Below, piece by piece: positions 8,512 through 17,339 of a stretch of DNA of 64,000 bases. Each line of letters opens with the position of its first letter. The first letter of the stretch is position 1. The translations under genes were made by a program, and so were the position numbers. This DNA comes from Chloroflexota bacterium (GTDB lineage Bacteria > Chloroflexota > Dehalococcoidia > Tepidiformales > Tepidiformaceae). The notes beneath the pieces are model-generated. The model had not been told where the DNA came from and searched no databases. It saw only the letters and a list, made by a program, of their open reading frames with translations. Where the stretch lies: contig JACRBT010000017.1 of the NCBI GenBank assembly GCA_016234445.1, positions 186,001-250,000 on the forward strand, read 5' to 3'.

Positions 8512-9771
8512 CTAGTAGATCGTGTCCATCGAGGCGAGCCAGGGCGTCAGCTGGCCGACCATGATCATCTCGTTCGTGGCGTGGTAGATGGGGCCGAGGC
8601 GCGCGTCGCGGTAGAGCTTCTCCATCGGGAAGTCGCGCATGTACCCGTAGCCGCCGAAGAGCTGCATCGCTTTGTCCGTGACGTCGACGGCCACGTCGGA
8701 GCAGTAGACCTTGGCCATGCCGTTGTGTGCCGTGCCCCCGGCCTTCTGGTCATTTTGCCAGGCGGCGCGAAGCATGAGCAGCCGGGCGGTGAGCACCTTG
8801 ATCGCCATGTCGCAGATCGCCAGCTGCACCGCCTGGTGGAAAACGATGCGGGCGCCGCCCTTGTAGCGGATGCGAGAGTAGGCGAGCGCCTCTTCGTAGG
8901 CGCGGCGCGAGATGCCGTTGAAGACCGCGGCCACCTCGACATCGCCGCCGCGGACGCGGGGACGGGTCATGTAGTCCTTGAGTTCGTCGGCCTTGGGGAC
9001 GCGGCAGTTTTCGAAAATGACTTCGGCGTTCTGCATCAGGCGCTGGCCCATCTTGTCTTCGATGTGCCCGTAGGAGACGCCCGGGGCGTCGGCGGGGATG
9101 AGGAAGAGGCCCATCCCCATGTCCGGGCTGTCGGCGCCCTTGCGTGCGGAGGTGAGCAAGAGCTTGCTCCGGCCGGCCGAGGTGATGAACCGCTTCGTCC
9201 CATTGATGACCCAGTCGTCACCGTCGTCGATGGCGACGGTCGTCATCTCCCGCTGCTGGGCCGGGGGCACGACCTGCCGCATCGCCCACTCCTGCGGCAG
9301 GATCGGGCCGTTGTTCACCCTCCCTGCGGCGAAGTCGCGCGGGTTGAGGTCGCCGGCGACGCCGTGCTCGGTCCAGGGAAGGCTCATGAAGAAGCGCTCC
9401 TCGGGGTCCTCGGCGCAGGCCCGAAACCACTTCTCTTTCTGTTCCTCCGAGCCGTGGTCGTCGAGGGTGAGGAGCTGCATGTCGTGGACGAAGTAGGTGC
9501 TGCCGACGCCGCCATCGGCCCAGGAGAGCTCTTCGACGACCAGGCAGGTCTCTACCTCGCCGAGCCCGAGCCCGCCGTAGCGCGCCGGGATGAGGGTCTT
9601 GTTGAAGCCGAGGCGATTGCCCTTTTCGTAGATGTCCCAGGGGAATATCGCTGCAGGGTCGGCCATCCGGTCGAGTTCCTGTGCCCGCGGTTTCACCTCG
9701 CGCTCGGCGAACTCGTGGGCGAGCGCCCGGATGGCTTCCTGTTCGTTGGAAAGACTGAAGTCGATGACCAC
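8512..9771 (-). CDS. Acyl-CoA dehydrogenase family protein
   Basis: 419 residues from the GTG at 9771, which has GAGGTG 7 nt upstream; longer starts are possible. An FAD-dependent flavoenzyme of acyl-CoA alpha,beta-oxidation, normally passing electrons to ETF. Recognisable are the N-terminal helical domain (FSLSNEQEAIRALAHEFAE), the mid beta-domain (WVINGTKRFITSA) and the C-terminal FGGYGYMRDFPMEKLYRDAR segment. Two oddities: the middle carries a long insertion (LNPRDF...MRQVVPP), and the usual catalytic IYEGT reads IYHAT, so the base Glu is missing there. It is divergent from the CoA-transferase/etf operon. Confidence 0.85.
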   Translation of the reverse strand: MVIDFSLSNEQEAIRALAHEFAEREVKPRAQELDRMADPAAIFPWDIYEKGNRLGFNKTLIPARYGGLGLGEVETCLVVEELSWADGGVGSTYFVHDMQLLTLDDHGSEEQKEKWFRACAEDPEERFFMSLPWTEHGVAGDLNPRDFAAGRVNNGPILPQEWAMRQVVPPAQQREMTTVAIDDGDDWVINGTKRFITSAGRSKLLLTSARKGADSPDMGMGLFLIPADAPGVSYGHIEDKMGQRLMQNAEVIFENCRVPKADELKDYMTRPRVRGGDVEVAAVFNGISRRAYEEALAYSRIRYKGGARIVFHQAVQLAICDMAIKVLTARLLMLRAAWQNDQKAGGTAHNGMAKVYCSDVAVDVTDKAMQLFGGYGYMRDFPMEKLYRDARLGPIYHATNEMIMVGQLTPWLASMDTIY

Positions 9772-9902
9772 GGTGTTCACCTCGAGGCTGGACCCGGAGC
9801 GGATGGAAGACCCGGCTGCGGCAGCGGGGGGCATGGCGCCGCCGCAAGCCGCGCGATGCCTGCCCGCGCCGGCATTACACGCAGCGTGGCGCCGGAGCGG
9901 TT

Positions 9903-9916
9903 ATGACCCGGATCAT
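9903..9916. promoter_or_regulatory. Possible operator between divergent acyl-CoA genes
   Basis: ATGACCCGGATCAT is a 14-bp palindrome with one mismatched pair, about 130 nt upstream of the dehydrogenase and 220 nt upstream of the CoA-transferase. The rest of the 366-bp intergenic region (9772-10137) shows no further clear feature. A TetR- or GntR-type site is possible but unproven. Confidence 0.25.
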
Positions 9917-10137
9917 GTATCCCGGCCGTGCCCGATGCGATGAATAGCCGGCGGCTGGCCCCGCCGTGTCCTCAGGACAGCCGGGCGGGCATGCGGGCGG
10001 CTGTCGCTCGGCGCCGACCACATCCTCAGACGGGAGGACTCCCTCTAGCGGAATCCCGTCTCCAGACCGCAAGATTCGGCGGGACCGGCGCGCCGGACCC
10101 ACGCCGCGCGGGCGCCCGCGATGAGGAAGGAGTGACC

Positions 10138-11415
10138 ATGGCACTGCCCCTGGAAGGCATTTCCGTTCTCGATCTCTCCCAGGGAGAGTTCGGCCCCTAC
10201 TGCGCGATGATGCTCGCCGACATGGGCGCGGACGTCATCAAGGTCGAGAAGCCGGACATTGGCGAGGGTTGGCGCTACGGCGGGATCAACGCCGTCTCCC
10301 CGGGCCTCTCGAACATGTTCCTCGCCATCAACAGGGGCAAACGGAGCCTTGCGATCGACGTTCGGACGGATGAAGGGCGCGACGTCCTCTACCGCCTCGT
10401 CCGCGAATCCGATGTCGTCCTCCACAACATGCGGCCCGGGGTGATGGAGCGCCTCGGCTACGGTTACGAGAAGCTGAAGGAACTCAACCCGCGGATCATC
10501 ATGTGCTCCGAGAGCGCGTACGGTGAGACCGGGCCTCACGCCCAGCGCGCGGGGCAGGACCTGCTGACGCAGGCGTTCAGCGGCATCATCGCCCTGCAGG
10601 GGCATGAGGATGGGCCGCCCCAGGCCGTGGGGACGCCGATCGCCGATGGCGTGGGCGCCATCACCGCGGCCTGGGGCATCATGGTCGCTCTCTTCGTGCG
10701 CGAACGGACCGGCGTTGGCCAGGAAATCACGACGAATCTATTCGACGCGCTCCTCGCGCTTTCGCCGATGGACTTCTGCGACTACCTCATGTCGGGGAAG
10801 CGCTACAAGGGCGGGCGGGGGTGGTATCCGCAGATGCCCTATGGCCCGTGGCAGGCGAAGGACCGCGCTATCGTGGTCAACCTCCAGGGCGACGTGGCCT
10901 GGCCGGCGTTCTGCCGGATCACCGGCACGGAAGCGCTCCAGGACGACCCCCGGTTTGCGACCAACCTCGATCGCCTGGCACACCGGCGCGAGCTTGAAGC
11001 CCTGCTCGACCCCGTCTTTGCGAGCAAGACGGCCGCCGAGTGGCAGGCGGCCTTCGAAGCCGAAAGCCTCCGCTGCGACCCCGTCAACGACTACGCCGAC
11101 ATTGAGGCAGACCCCCAGACGGCCATCAACCAGATGATCGTCGAACAGGAACACCCTGCCTATGGCAAGCTGCGCACGGTGGGCATGGCGATCAAACTGA
11201 AGGCGACGCCCGGGCAGCCGGGTGGCCCCCGTTCGCTCGCCGCTCCCACCCTCGGCGAACACACGCGAGAGATCCTGGAGGACCTCGGGTACGACGACGG
11301 CGAAATCGCCGACTTCGAACGGCGCCAGGTCATCAACACGAGGGGGCCGGTGAACATCGAGGCCGCGATGGCGGCGCTGCGCGACCAACGCGCCGCGGCG
11401 CCCCGGAAACTGTAG
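10138..11415 (+). CDS. Class III (CaiB/BaiF-type) CoA-transferase
   Basis: 425 residues from the ATG at 10138, preceded by GAGGAAGGAG. Class III enzymes move CoA between carboxylic acids through an aspartyl intermediate. The N-terminal LDLSQGEFGPYCAMMLADMG and VIKVEKP motifs are typical, and the catalytic Asp is residue 141 in GQDLLTQAFSG. It starts a co-directional run with the CoA ligase, the flavin oxidoreductase and etfBA, so it probably activates or recycles the acid substrate of that pathway. The substrate cannot be read from sequence. Confidence 0.9.
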   Translation: MALPLEGISVLDLSQGEFGPYCAMMLADMGADVIKVEKPDIGEGWRYGGINAVSPGLSNMFLAINRGKRSLAIDVRTDEGRDVLYRLVRESDVVLHNMRPGVMERLGYGYEKLKELNPRIIMCSESAYGETGPHAQRAGQDLLTQAFSGIIALQGHEDGPPQAVGTPIADGVGAITAAWGIMVALFVRERTGVGQEITTNLFDALLALSPMDFCDYLMSGKRYKGGRGWYPQMPYGPWQAKDRAIVVNLQGDVAWPAFCRITGTEALQDDPRFATNLDRLAHRRELEALLDPVFASKTAAEWQAAFEAESLRCDPVNDYADIEADPQTAINQMIVEQEHPAYGKLRTVGMAIKLKATPGQPGGPRSLAAPTLGEHTREILEDLGYDDGEIADFERRQVINTRGPVNIEAAMAALRDQRAAAPRKL

Positions 11416-11476
11416 GCCGTGACGACTCGGGGAGGCGCGCCCGCCCGGGGCGAACGAAGCATGGAGGGACGGACCC

Positions 11477-12940
11477 ATGGAAAAACTGCCTGACGTTGCC
11501 GCGCTTGCGAAACAACTCTCCTCCGGCGCCCCGGGAGCGGAGAGTACCGCCCCCGCCTGGCTGTCCGACCCCGACCGGCCCTACTGGAACATGGACGCCG
11601 AACTCAAGCTCGAGGAGTTCACGACGGCCCGCGGGCAGGAGCGCGCCTGGGCTCGCCTGAGGCGCTCAATCCGGGATGTCTACGACGTCTCGCCCTATTG
11701 GCGCGCGCGCCTCGACGAGGCCGGGGTGGTGCCGGAATCGATCAAGACGCCCGAAGACTACGCCCGCCGTGTCCCGCTCTTCGACAAGGAGACCCACCGC
11801 CAGAGCCAGGAAGATTCGCTCGCCGCCAACGGCCATGCCCTCGGGATGCACCTTCGGGTGCCGCTGGAAGAGCTCCGTCTCATCTGCGCCACGTCCGGCA
11901 CGTCGGGCAACCCGACCTATTACGCCTATGACGCGAATGGGCTGATGGGTTCGAACGAAGTCTATGCCCGCGCGCTGTGGCGGACCGGCGTGCGCCCCGG
12001 GATGCGCGTCCTCCACGGGTTCGCGCTTTCGATGTTCGCCGCCGGGGTGCCCGTGATCGAAGCCCTGAACTACATGGGCGCCTGCACTATCCCCGTGGGC
12101 GCAGAGGCGGGCACCGAGCGGCTCCTCCTCCAGGCGAGCCTGCTCAAGCCCGACGTCCTCACCTGCACCCCGTCCTATGCGGAATACCTCATCGAGAAGG
12201 CGCCGGCAGTCACCGGTAAGGAGATCGGGGCGTTCGGGTTCAAGATCCTGATCGTCGGCGGGGAGCCCGGCGGTTCCATCCCGGAGGTCAGGCAGAAGCT
12301 GGCGGACGCCTTTGGGGCGAAGATCTACGACATGCAGGGCCCGGCGATGTCCTGCGACGCCAACGAAGGATTCCACATGTCGTCGATGGGCGGCTCGTGG
12401 CTCGAAATGCTGGACCCCGAGACCAAGGAACTCCGCAAGATCGAACACGGGGCGACCGGCGAATGGGTGACCACGTCGCTTTCCGCCGCCCGGGGGGTCG
12501 CGCCGGTACTTCGGATGGCCGTGGGCGACCTCTACCAGGTCTTCACGGAACCGTGCGCCTGCGGCAAGACGGGCTGGCGCTACCGGATCGTCGGCCGCGT
12601 TGACGACATGCTCAAAGTGAAGGGCGTGATGGTCTATCCGGCGGCGATCGCGAAGGTCGTGCAGGGCTTCTATCCACGGCTGAGCGGGTTCTACCGGATC
12701 GTGCTGGACGAACCCCCTCCACGCGTGGTCCCGCCGCTCAAACTCAAGATCGAGCTCGGCGCGCCGTATGCCGCGGAGCCGGGCGCCGCCGTCCTCGACG
12801 CGCTCGCGCAGGAGGTGGAGGACAAGATGCACAACGCCCTCAAGATCCGGCCCCAGATCGAATGGCTGGCTCCCGGCAGCCTGGACCGCTCCCTGCACAA
12901 GACGCAGGTTTTCGAACGCACTTACCTGGGGCAATCCTGA
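11477..12940 (+). CDS. Phenylacetate-CoA ligase-like (PaaK family) acyl-CoA synthetase
   Basis: 487 residues, ATG with GGAGGG upstream. An ATP/AMP-forming ligase of the PaaK group. The P-loop-like motif is CATSGTSGNPT, followed by MQGPAMSCDANEG in the adenylate-binding region and VGRVDDMLKVKGVMVYP at the start of the C-terminal domain. A cysteine-containing EPCACGKTGWR segment also matches this group. It lies between the CoA-transferase and the flavin oxidoreductase, consistent with substrate activation. An aromatic or cyclic acid is plausible but unproven. Confidence 0.88.
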   Translation: MEKLPDVAALAKQLSSGAPGAESTAPAWLSDPDRPYWNMDAELKLEEFTTARGQERAWARLRRSIRDVYDVSPYWRARLDEAGVVPESIKTPEDYARRVPLFDKETHRQSQEDSLAANGHALGMHLRVPLEELRLICATSGTSGNPTYYAYDANGLMGSNEVYARALWRTGVRPGMRVLHGFALSMFAAGVPVIEALNYMGACTIPVGAEAGTERLLLQASLLKPDVLTCTPSYAEYLIEKAPAVTGKEIGAFGFKILIVGGEPGGSIPEVRQKLADAFGAKIYDMQGPAMSCDANEGFHMSSMGGSWLEMLDPETKELRKIEHGATGEWVTTSLSAARGVAPVLRMAVGDLYQVFTEPCACGKTGWRYRIVGRVDDMLKVKGVMVYPAAIAKVVQGFYPRLSGFYRIVLDEPPPRVVPPLKLKIELGAPYAAEPGAAVLDALAQEVEDKMHNALKIRPQIEWLAPGSLDRSLHKTQVFERTYLGQS

Positions 12941-12994
12941 GCCCGGATCAGAAGCCGCGAGGGCGGGCCTAAAGCGACCGAAAGGACTGGCGCC

Positions 12995-15082
12995 ATGACT
13001 GAATTGCTCTTCCAGCCGCTGACCGTGATGGGGATGGAGTTCAAGAACCGGATCCTCCACGAGCCCACGACGATGAACATGTCCGACCCCAACGGCCACG
13101 TGACCGACCGCATCGTCGGCGTCTACGAATCACTGGCCCGGGGGGGCTACTCAGCCGTCACCGTCGGCGCCACCTGCGTCCGCCGCGACGGCCTTATCAA
13201 CGAGCGCATGCTTGGCATCTACGACGACACCTACGTCATCGGCCTGCGCGACCTCGTCGAGGTGATCCACAACAACGACACGCTGGCCGGCATCCAGCTC
13301 TTTTACGGCGGCCTCATCCCCGGTCTCGCTGCGACGACTCCGCTGCCGCCGGGAGAGGGCTGGATCCCGGGCACGCTGTCCTGGGGCGCGAGCGACCGCG
13401 CGATCATCGGGAACCCGAAACCGGGCGTCATTTCCACCGAAGGGTACGAGGAGCTGGTGGAGGCTTACGGCCAGGGCGCCCGCCGCGCCCGCGAGGCCGG
13501 CTTCGACTTTGTGGGCTTCCACTTCTGCCACGGTTCGCTCCCCCACACGAACCTCTCGCTGCTTTCGAACGTCGGCCGGACCGACAAGTACGCCGACCGC
13601 TTCCTGTTCGTCGAAGAGATCATCCAGCGCACTCAGCAGCTTTGCGGGAGGGACTTCCCGATCATGCCGCGGATCTGCTGCGACGAGAACCTCCAGGGCG
13701 GCTTCGACATCGAGTACTTCGCGGAGAACTACGCCCCCCGACTCCACCGTCTCGGCGTCGCGGTCATCGACTGCACCTTCGGCTCCATGATCCGGGCACA
13801 GAGCCGGCGGGCGGACATCGGCTCGGGCGAGTTCATCGGCGGGGGGTTCTACACGCCGAACGGGGTGAACATCGGGAACATCCAGAAGACGAAGGCGCTC
13901 TTGCGGGCGAGAGGCATCGACACGCCGCTCATCGGCTCCTGCAACCTGGGCACGCCCGCGCAGGTCCGCCAGATGGTCGAGGAGGGCGGCGCCGAATTCG
14001 CGGGGGTCTGCCGCTTCTCGCTCGACGACCCCGCCTTCCCCCGCAAGATGCTCGAAGGCAGGGAGCGCGAGATCCGCAAGTCGACCCGCACCGGCGCATC
14101 GCTGCTCCACGGCAACATCTTCGGCAAGGGTTACGCCGGCTCCCCCCAGAACCCTGAGTTCGGGCACGAACGCGAGTACCGGATCGTCCCAACCCGGAGC
14201 CCGAAGAAGGTCGTCATCGTGGGTGGCGGCAGCGGCGGGATGGAGTACGCGTCCGTAGCGAAGCAGGTCGGCCACAACGTGGTGGTGTTCGAGAAGTCCG
14301 GGCGGCTCGGCGGCGTGATGGACTGGTGCGGCAACTACCCGCATCTCCCGAACGTCGAGTCCATCCGCTACCAGCCCGAGTACCACACCGCCCAGATGGA
14401 GATCCTCGGGGTCGACTGCCGCCTGAACACCGAGGCGACCCCCGAACTCATCCTCGCCGAGAAACCGGACGTCGTCGTGATAGCGACGGGCGCCCGGGCG
14501 AAACTCCCGGCGGTCCCGGGGCTCGAAGAGGGCCGGCGGAGCGGGTTTGTCCTCACGATCGACGAGGTGATGGCGCGCGAGAACGCGGCCGATCCGGGCG
14601 AGGCCCCCGTCGTCTGGGGGGTGGCCGAAGGGATCGAGCTGGCCCTCGAATTCGCCCGGCAGGGCCGTAAGGTGCGGCTGATCGACTCCAACCCGACGCT
14701 TTCGCTGGCGCCCTACCTGCTGTCGCGGGCGGGTCACGTGCTTCGCTGGCTGGCGGAAGCCGGGGTTGCGATCGAGACCGGCGTTGCGGTTCACACCATT
14801 CGCCCGGGGTGCCTCGCCGTTCGCCGGGCCAGCGATCCGCGCTCCGCCGAAGCTCTGAGCGCCACCACGGGGCAGGAAGTGACGGCCGGGATGACGGACG
14901 CGCTGGAGGAGATCGCCTGCGACCACCTGGTGCTCTGCCTCGGCCGCGAGCCGGTGAACGAACTCAAGCGCCTCCTTGCGGGGAAGGTCCCGGAGATTCA
15001 CGTCCTCGGCGACGCGAAGGCGCCGCGCTCTTACGGCAACGCCATCCACGAGGCCGCCTACCTGGCGCGGCAGGTCCCTTGA
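12995..15082 (+). CDS. Old Yellow Enzyme/FAD oxidoreductase, 2,4-dienoyl-CoA reductase-like
   Basis: 695 residues. The N-terminal TIM-barrel FMN domain (to about 350) starts with LFQPLTVMGMEFKNRIL. A pyridine-nucleotide/FAD domain begins near 405 (VVIVGGGSGGMEYASVAKQ). Family members such as FadH, BaiCD and BaiH reduce enoyl- or dienoyl-CoA with NAD(P)H. Unlike those, the linker after GVCRFSLDDPAFPRKM has no cysteine cluster for the usual [4Fe-4S] centre between the FMN and FAD domains. Its last codons overlap the TTG start of etfB, so ETF may be its electron partner. Confidence 0.88.
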   Translation: MTELLFQPLTVMGMEFKNRILHEPTTMNMSDPNGHVTDRIVGVYESLARGGYSAVTVGATCVRRDGLINERMLGIYDDTYVIGLRDLVEVIHNNDTLAGIQLFYGGLIPGLAATTPLPPGEGWIPGTLSWGASDRAIIGNPKPGVISTEGYEELVEAYGQGARRAREAGFDFVGFHFCHGSLPHTNLSLLSNVGRTDKYADRFLFVEEIIQRTQQLCGRDFPIMPRICCDENLQGGFDIEYFAENYAPRLHRLGVAVIDCTFGSMIRAQSRRADIGSGEFIGGGFYTPNGVNIGNIQKTKALLRARGIDTPLIGSCNLGTPAQVRQMVEEGGAEFAGVCRFSLDDPAFPRKMLEGREREIRKSTRTGASLLHGNIFGKGYAGSPQNPEFGHEREYRIVPTRSPKKVVIVGGGSGGMEYASVAKQVGHNVVVFEKSGRLGGVMDWCGNYPHLPNVESIRYQPEYHTAQMEILGVDCRLNTEATPELILAEKPDVVVIATGARAKLPAVPGLEEGRRSGFVLTIDEVMARENAADPGEAPVVWGVAEGIELALEFARQGRKVRLIDSNPTLSLAPYLLSRAGHVLRWLAEAGVAIETGVAVHTIRPGCLAVRRASDPRSAEALSATTGQEVTAGMTDALEEIACDHLVLCLGREPVNELKRLLAGKVPEIHVLGDAKAPRSYGNAIHEAAYLARQVP

Positions 15083-15888
15083 ACGGGGCCCCGCGCCCGT
15101 TGCGCATCGCGGTCTGCATCAAGCAGATCCCGGACCCGCAGGCGCCGGCCGGGTCGTTCTACGTGGACGAAGCCGTCAACGAACCGCGCTGGTCGCCCCC
15201 CGCCGCCCAGGTCATCAGCACCTTCGACGCGCATGCCATCGAGGCGGCGGCCCGGCTCAGGGAAGAGCACGGCGGTGAGGTCATCGTGCTGTCGCTCGGA
15301 CCACCTGGGGTCGAGGTCGCGCTGCGCCGGGCGCTGGCCGCGGGCGCTGACGAAGCTGTCCGTATCGACGAGGCTGCCGCGCGCGACGGCGACCGGCTGG
15401 CCGTGGCGGCGGCGCTCGCGGCGGCGCTCCGGAAGCTCGGCGGCGTCGACATCGTCCTTTGTGGCCGCATCGCCGCCGACTGGGACATGGGCCACGTCCC
15501 GGGCATGCTGGCCGAGTTCCTCGACACCGCCATCGTCCTCCCCGTGAAGGCGATCCGGCTGGAAAACAACGGGCTCGTGGTCGAACGGATTACCGACGAC
15601 GGCTACGAAGTCGTCGCCGCCGAAACCCCCTGCCTCCTCGGCGTCAGCAACGAACTGAACGAACCGCGATACCCGACGATGCGCGCCGTCCTCGACGCCC
15701 AGCGCAAGCCTGTCAGCGTGTGGACGCCGGCAGAGCTGGGCGTTGAGCCGGGCACGGCGCGGCCTGTCCGCCTCCAGCGCCTCTCGGTCCTGGACCTGAG
15801 CCGCGCCTGTGAACTCGTGGAGGGCGCAACCCCGGAAGACAGCGGCTCGCTCCTCGCCGAGCTCCTCCACGAAGAGGCACTGGTGTGA
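15079..15888 (+). CDS. etfB: Electron transfer flavoprotein, beta subunit
   Basis: 269 residues if started at the TTG at 15079, which overlaps the stop of the oxidoreductase (TTGA); a second TTG at 15100 is the alternative. The sequence has the ETF-beta hallmarks IAVCIKQIPDP, AADWDMGHVPGMLAEFLD and a late YPTMRAV segment. ETF shuttles single electrons from acyl-CoA dehydrogenases. It is followed by etfA 21 nt later, completing the heterodimer. Confidence 0.92.
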   Translation: MNGAPRPLRIAVCIKQIPDPQAPAGSFYVDEAVNEPRWSPPAAQVISTFDAHAIEAAARLREEHGGEVIVLSLGPPGVEVALRRALAAGADEAVRIDEAAARDGDRLAVAAALAAALRKLGGVDIVLCGRIAADWDMGHVPGMLAEFLDTAIVLPVKAIRLENNGLVVERITDDGYEVVAAETPCLLGVSNELNEPRYPTMRAVLDAQRKPVSVWTPAELGVEPGTARPVRLQRLSVLDLSRACELVEGATPEDSGSLLAELLHEEALV

Positions 15889-15909
15889 CGCGAGAGGGCC
15901 GGTGGCGGC

Positions 15910-16914
15910 ATGAGTGAGCCGGGGAGCGTCGTCGCCGTCCTTGATCCTGGCGGCCCTGGCTCCGGGGCCAATCCGGGACTCGTTTCTGTCGCCCGCCAAC
16001 TCGCGGATGGGCTTGGCGCCCGGGCTGCCTGCGTCCTCGCCGGGCCGCCCGACCGCGGAGCTGCCGCCTCTGCCGTCGCGCTGGGGGCCGACGACGTGTT
16101 CACCGCAGTCGCTCCCTGGCTCGACGCGCGGCAGCCGGACGCCTGGGTTGCCGCCCTGGCCGAGACCTGCCGGGAGCTGGAATCGCGCGTCCTCCTCCTT
16201 TCCCACAACACGCTCGGCCGCGAGGTGGCGCCGAGACTGGCCGCCCGCCTGGGGGCAGGGCTCGTCTCCGATTGCGTGTCGATCCACGCCGGCGGTGACG
16301 GACTGATCGCGGTTCGCCCCTGCTTCAGCGGCAAGGCATTGTCGACCTGGGTGGCCGGCGGGCCGGGTCTCACCATCGCAACCCTCCGCCGCCAGGCTGT
16401 CCCGCCGGGCGCATCGCCGGCACGCGGCGAAGGCGTGGTCACCGTCCTCCGCCTCGATGACCGCGGTCCGGGCCGGACCAGGGTCATCGAGCGGGTCGTC
16501 CCGCCGCCGGGGCAGGTTCACCTTGAAGACGCGGGCGTGGTGGTAAGCGTTGGCCGGGGAATCGGCACCCGGGAGGCGCTCCAGGAGTACATCGTCGATG
16601 GGCTCGCCGCGGTTCTCGGCGCCCCCGTCGGGGGCTCGCGCGGGGCGGTGGACCTCGGGATCATCCCGCCCGACCTCCAGATCGGGCTCACCGGCCGCGT
16701 CGTGAGCCCGAAGCTTTACATCGCCGTCGGGCTCTCAGGCTCCCCTCAGCACATGGCCGGTTGTTCCGGCGCACAGACGATCGTGGCCGTGAACACCGAC
16801 CCCCAGGCGCCGATCTTCGGGTTCGCCCAGTACGGCGTCGTCGGTGACTACCGGAAGGTCATCCCCTCGCTGACTTCGCGGCTGCGGCAGGTCCTGGCGG
16901 CGCCCGCGGGCTAG
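15910..16914 (+). CDS. etfA: Electron transfer flavoprotein, alpha subunit
   Basis: 334 residues. The C-terminal FAD-binding domain is clear: VVSVGRGIGTREAL, PVGGSRGAVDLGIIPPDLQIG, SPKLYIAVGLSGSPQHMAG and the closing DPQAPIFGFAQYGVVGDY. It partners the adjacent etfB and ends the acyl-CoA cluster. The expected electron donors are the dehydrogenase at 8512-9771 and possibly the Old Yellow Enzyme-like protein. Confidence 0.95.
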   Translation: MSEPGSVVAVLDPGGPGSGANPGLVSVARQLADGLGARAACVLAGPPDRGAAASAVALGADDVFTAVAPWLDARQPDAWVAALAETCRELESRVLLLSHNTLGREVAPRLAARLGAGLVSDCVSIHAGGDGLIAVRPCFSGKALSTWVAGGPGLTIATLRRQAVPPGASPARGEGVVTVLRLDDRGPGRTRVIERVVPPPGQVHLEDAGVVVSVGRGIGTREALQEYIVDGLAAVLGAPVGGSRGAVDLGIIPPDLQIGLTGRVVSPKLYIAVGLSGSPQHMAGCSGAQTIVAVNTDPQAPIFGFAQYGVVGDYRKVIPSLTSRLRQVLAAPAG

Positions 16915-16970
16915 CGATGGCGCCCGTTACACCGTCGTCCCCGATGCCTGCCTTCTCCGCCATCATTCGG

Positions 16971-16999
16971 TTGCGCTTATATAAGCCCGGTGTTATTCT
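16971..16999 (+). promoter_or_regulatory. Promoter with embedded 12-bp palindromic operator for the ArsR gene
   Basis: TTGCGC at 16971-16976 and TATTCT at 16994-16999 are separated by 17 nt. The perfect palindrome GCTTATATAAGC at 16975-16986 overlaps the -35 box and spacer. The -10 box ends 7 nt before the ATG at 17007, so the mRNA would begin at or next to the start codon. The ArsR-type product is the obvious candidate repressor. Confidence 0.6.
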
Positions 17000-17006
17000 A
17001 CGCCGG

Positions 17007-17339
17007 ATGGATGTCTTCGAAGCCGTCGCTGAGCCGACCCGGCGCGCAGTCCTGGAGCTGCTGGCCGGGCGCGAGCGTTCCGCGGGGGAGCTCGTCGCCG
17101 CGTTCCCCGCGCTTACGCAGCCGGCCGTGTCCCGCCACCTCCGCATCCTCCGGGAGTCGCAGCTGGTGGACGTGCGCGGCGACGGGACGCGGCGCCTCTA
17201 TTCGCTGAGGCCGGCTACGCTGGCTGAACTCGACCGCTGGCTCGACCGGTACCGGCGGTTCTGGTCGGCGCGGCTGGACGAGCTCGAAGGTCACCTGGAC
17301 GCGAAGGCTAGCCGCGAACGCGTGGGGGAGGTGACGTGA
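17007..17339 (+). CDS. ArsR-family transcriptional repressor
   Basis: 110 residues. A winged helix-turn-helix protein (AEPTRRAVLELLAGRERSAGEL, then LTQPAVSRHLRILRESQLVD). No ArsR-type cysteine metal motif is seen, so this is the metal-independent subgroup usually paired with an SRPBCC protein. The start is set by the promoter 7 nt upstream and by homology (MDVFEAVAEPTRR). Its stop overlaps the GTG start of the SRPBCC gene. Confidence 0.9.
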   Translation: MDVFEAVAEPTRRAVLELLAGRERSAGELVAAFPALTQPAVSRHLRILRESQLVDVRGDGTRRLYSLRPATLAELDRWLDRYRRFWSARLDELEGHLDAKASRERVGEVT

